From NCBI GenBank assembly GCA_021847125.1, contig JAJZUK010000057.1, positions 1 through 6,914 of the forward strand: a DNA stretch of 6,914 nucleotides, in the 5' to 3' direction. Shown one piece after another: positions 6,214 through 6,914 of the stretch. The notes beneath the pieces were generated by a model. It was not told where the DNA came from, did not search any database, and was given only the letters and a program-made list of their open reading frames with translations. This stretch comes from Pseudomonadota bacterium (GTDB lineage: Bacteria > Pseudomonadota > Gammaproteobacteria > Burkholderiales > SG8-39). How positions within the stretch are numbered: the first letter of the stretch is position 1; the number at the start of each line of letters is the position of its first letter. Both the position numbers and the translations under genes were made by a program.

Positions 6214-6914
6214 ATGAAACTCTCCGTGGCGATGTGCACCTGCAACGGCGCCCCGCATCTAGGGCAGCAACTCGACAGCATCGCCGCGCAATCCAGACTG
6301 CCTGACGAGCTGGTCGTCTGCGACGACGGATCGCAGGATGCCACCGTCTCGGTCCTGGAGCAGTTCGCCGCCTGCGCGCCGTTCCCGGTACGCATCCACC
6401 GCAATCCGGTCAATTTGGGCGTAAGCGCCAATTTCAGCCAGGCGGTCGGCTTGTGCTGCGGTGATTTCACCGCTTTGTCCGACCAGGACGACGTGTGGCT
6501 CCCGCACAAGCTCGCCCGCGCCGAAACTGCGATCCGTCAAAGTTCCGACCCGGCCGCCACCCTGTATTGCTCGCGCCTGCAGTATGTCGATGCGAGCCTC
6601 ACCCCGCTGGGCCTGTCGCCCATTCCCACTGCCGTCGGCTTTCGCAACGCGGTCGTGGAAAACATTGCCACCGGCTGTTCGGTGGTCTTCGGTCCGGACA
6701 TACGGCGCCGCCTGCTGCAAGCCGCGGCCGCGGACATGCTGATGCACGATTGGTGGGCTTATCTGCTGGCTTCGGCCTACGGCCAGGTTGCCTACGACCC
6801 GACCCCGACCGTGCTCTATCGGCAGCACGGCGGCAACGTCGCCGGGTGGGAACCCAGGCCGCTGAAACTATGGCATCGCACCAGGTCCCTGGCCCGGCGT
6901 TTGCTAACGGAACG
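6214..6914 (+). CDS. Family 2 glycosyltransferase, rhamnosyltransferase-like subgroup, fourth of four (3' end beyond window)
   Basis: The frame opens with ATG at 6214 and is still open at the window edge, giving 233 complete codons; the C-terminus is missing. Motifs match the preceding gene: LSVAMCTCNGAPHLGQQL (3-20), CDDGSQDATV (36-45), NLGVSANFSQAV (67-78), ALSDQDDVW (87-95), ATGCSVVF (152-159), MHDWWAYLLAS (177-187) and YRQHGGNVAGW (202-212). The last two are the typical versions for this subgroup, where the third gene has diverged. An oddity is Cys at position 10, where the family nearly always has Tyr in CTYNG. The 42-nt gap upstream contains a GGCGGG tract about 8 nt before the ATG, a weak ribosome-binding site. 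The predicted role is cytoplasmic transfer of a sugar to a growing glycan. Nothing suggests a broken gene. Confidence 0.9.
   Translation, partial: MKLSVAMCTCNGAPHLGQQLDSIAAQSRLPDELVVCDDGSQDATVSVLEQFAACAPFPVRIHRNPVNLGVSANFSQAVGLCCGDFTALSDQDDVWLPHKLARAETAIRQSSDPAATLYCSRLQYVDASLTPLGLSPIPTAVGFRNAVVENIATGCSVVFGPDIRRRLLQAAAADMLMHDWWAYLLASAYGQVAYDPTPTVLYRQHGGNVAGWEPRPLKLWHRTRSLARRLLTE

Overview
The window is a high-GC stretch from what is most likely a proteobacterium. A beta- or gamma-proteobacterium is my best guess, based on the MacAB-type efflux genes, the codon use and the tight same-strand gene packing; the sequence does not fix the genus. All seven recognisable genes lie on the + strand. No RNA gene, CRISPR array, insertion sequence or convincing rho-independent terminator is visible.

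Region 1 (1-3048) is a MacA/MacB-type ABC efflux system split over three genes. The first is the 3' part of a HlyD/MacA-family periplasmic adaptor (2-982). It is followed by a LolD/MacB-type ATPase (1069-1812) and, 3 nt later, a MacB/FtsX-type permease (1816-3048). In E. coli MacB the ATPase and permease are one protein; here they are separate. The adaptor carries an unusual insert of about 114 residues: an Ala/Pro/Gly linker followed by a helical segment with two motifs resembling the LTxxQ repeats of Spy/CpxP periplasmic chaperones. The outer-membrane partner (TolC-like) is not in the window.

Region 2 (3171-6914) is a run of four consecutive family 2 (GT-A fold) glycosyltransferase genes, the last cut by the window edge. 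The first two overlap by 4 nt (ATGA). The third and fourth are close paralogues in their N-terminal catalytic halves (58 of 98 ungapped positions identical by hand count). Such runs usually belong to loci building O-antigen, capsule, exopolysaccharide or another glycan, each enzyme adding one sugar. No polymerase, flippase or sugar-nucleotide gene is in view, so the product is unknown.

The two longest intergenic gaps (983-1068 and 3049-3170) are each largely spanned by a very short Arg-rich open frame whose stop overlaps the next gene's start by 4 nt. They may be chance or translational-coupling leaders. With no terminator seen between the efflux genes and the glycosyltransferases, the whole window could be one transcription unit, but a functional link between the two modules is inference only.
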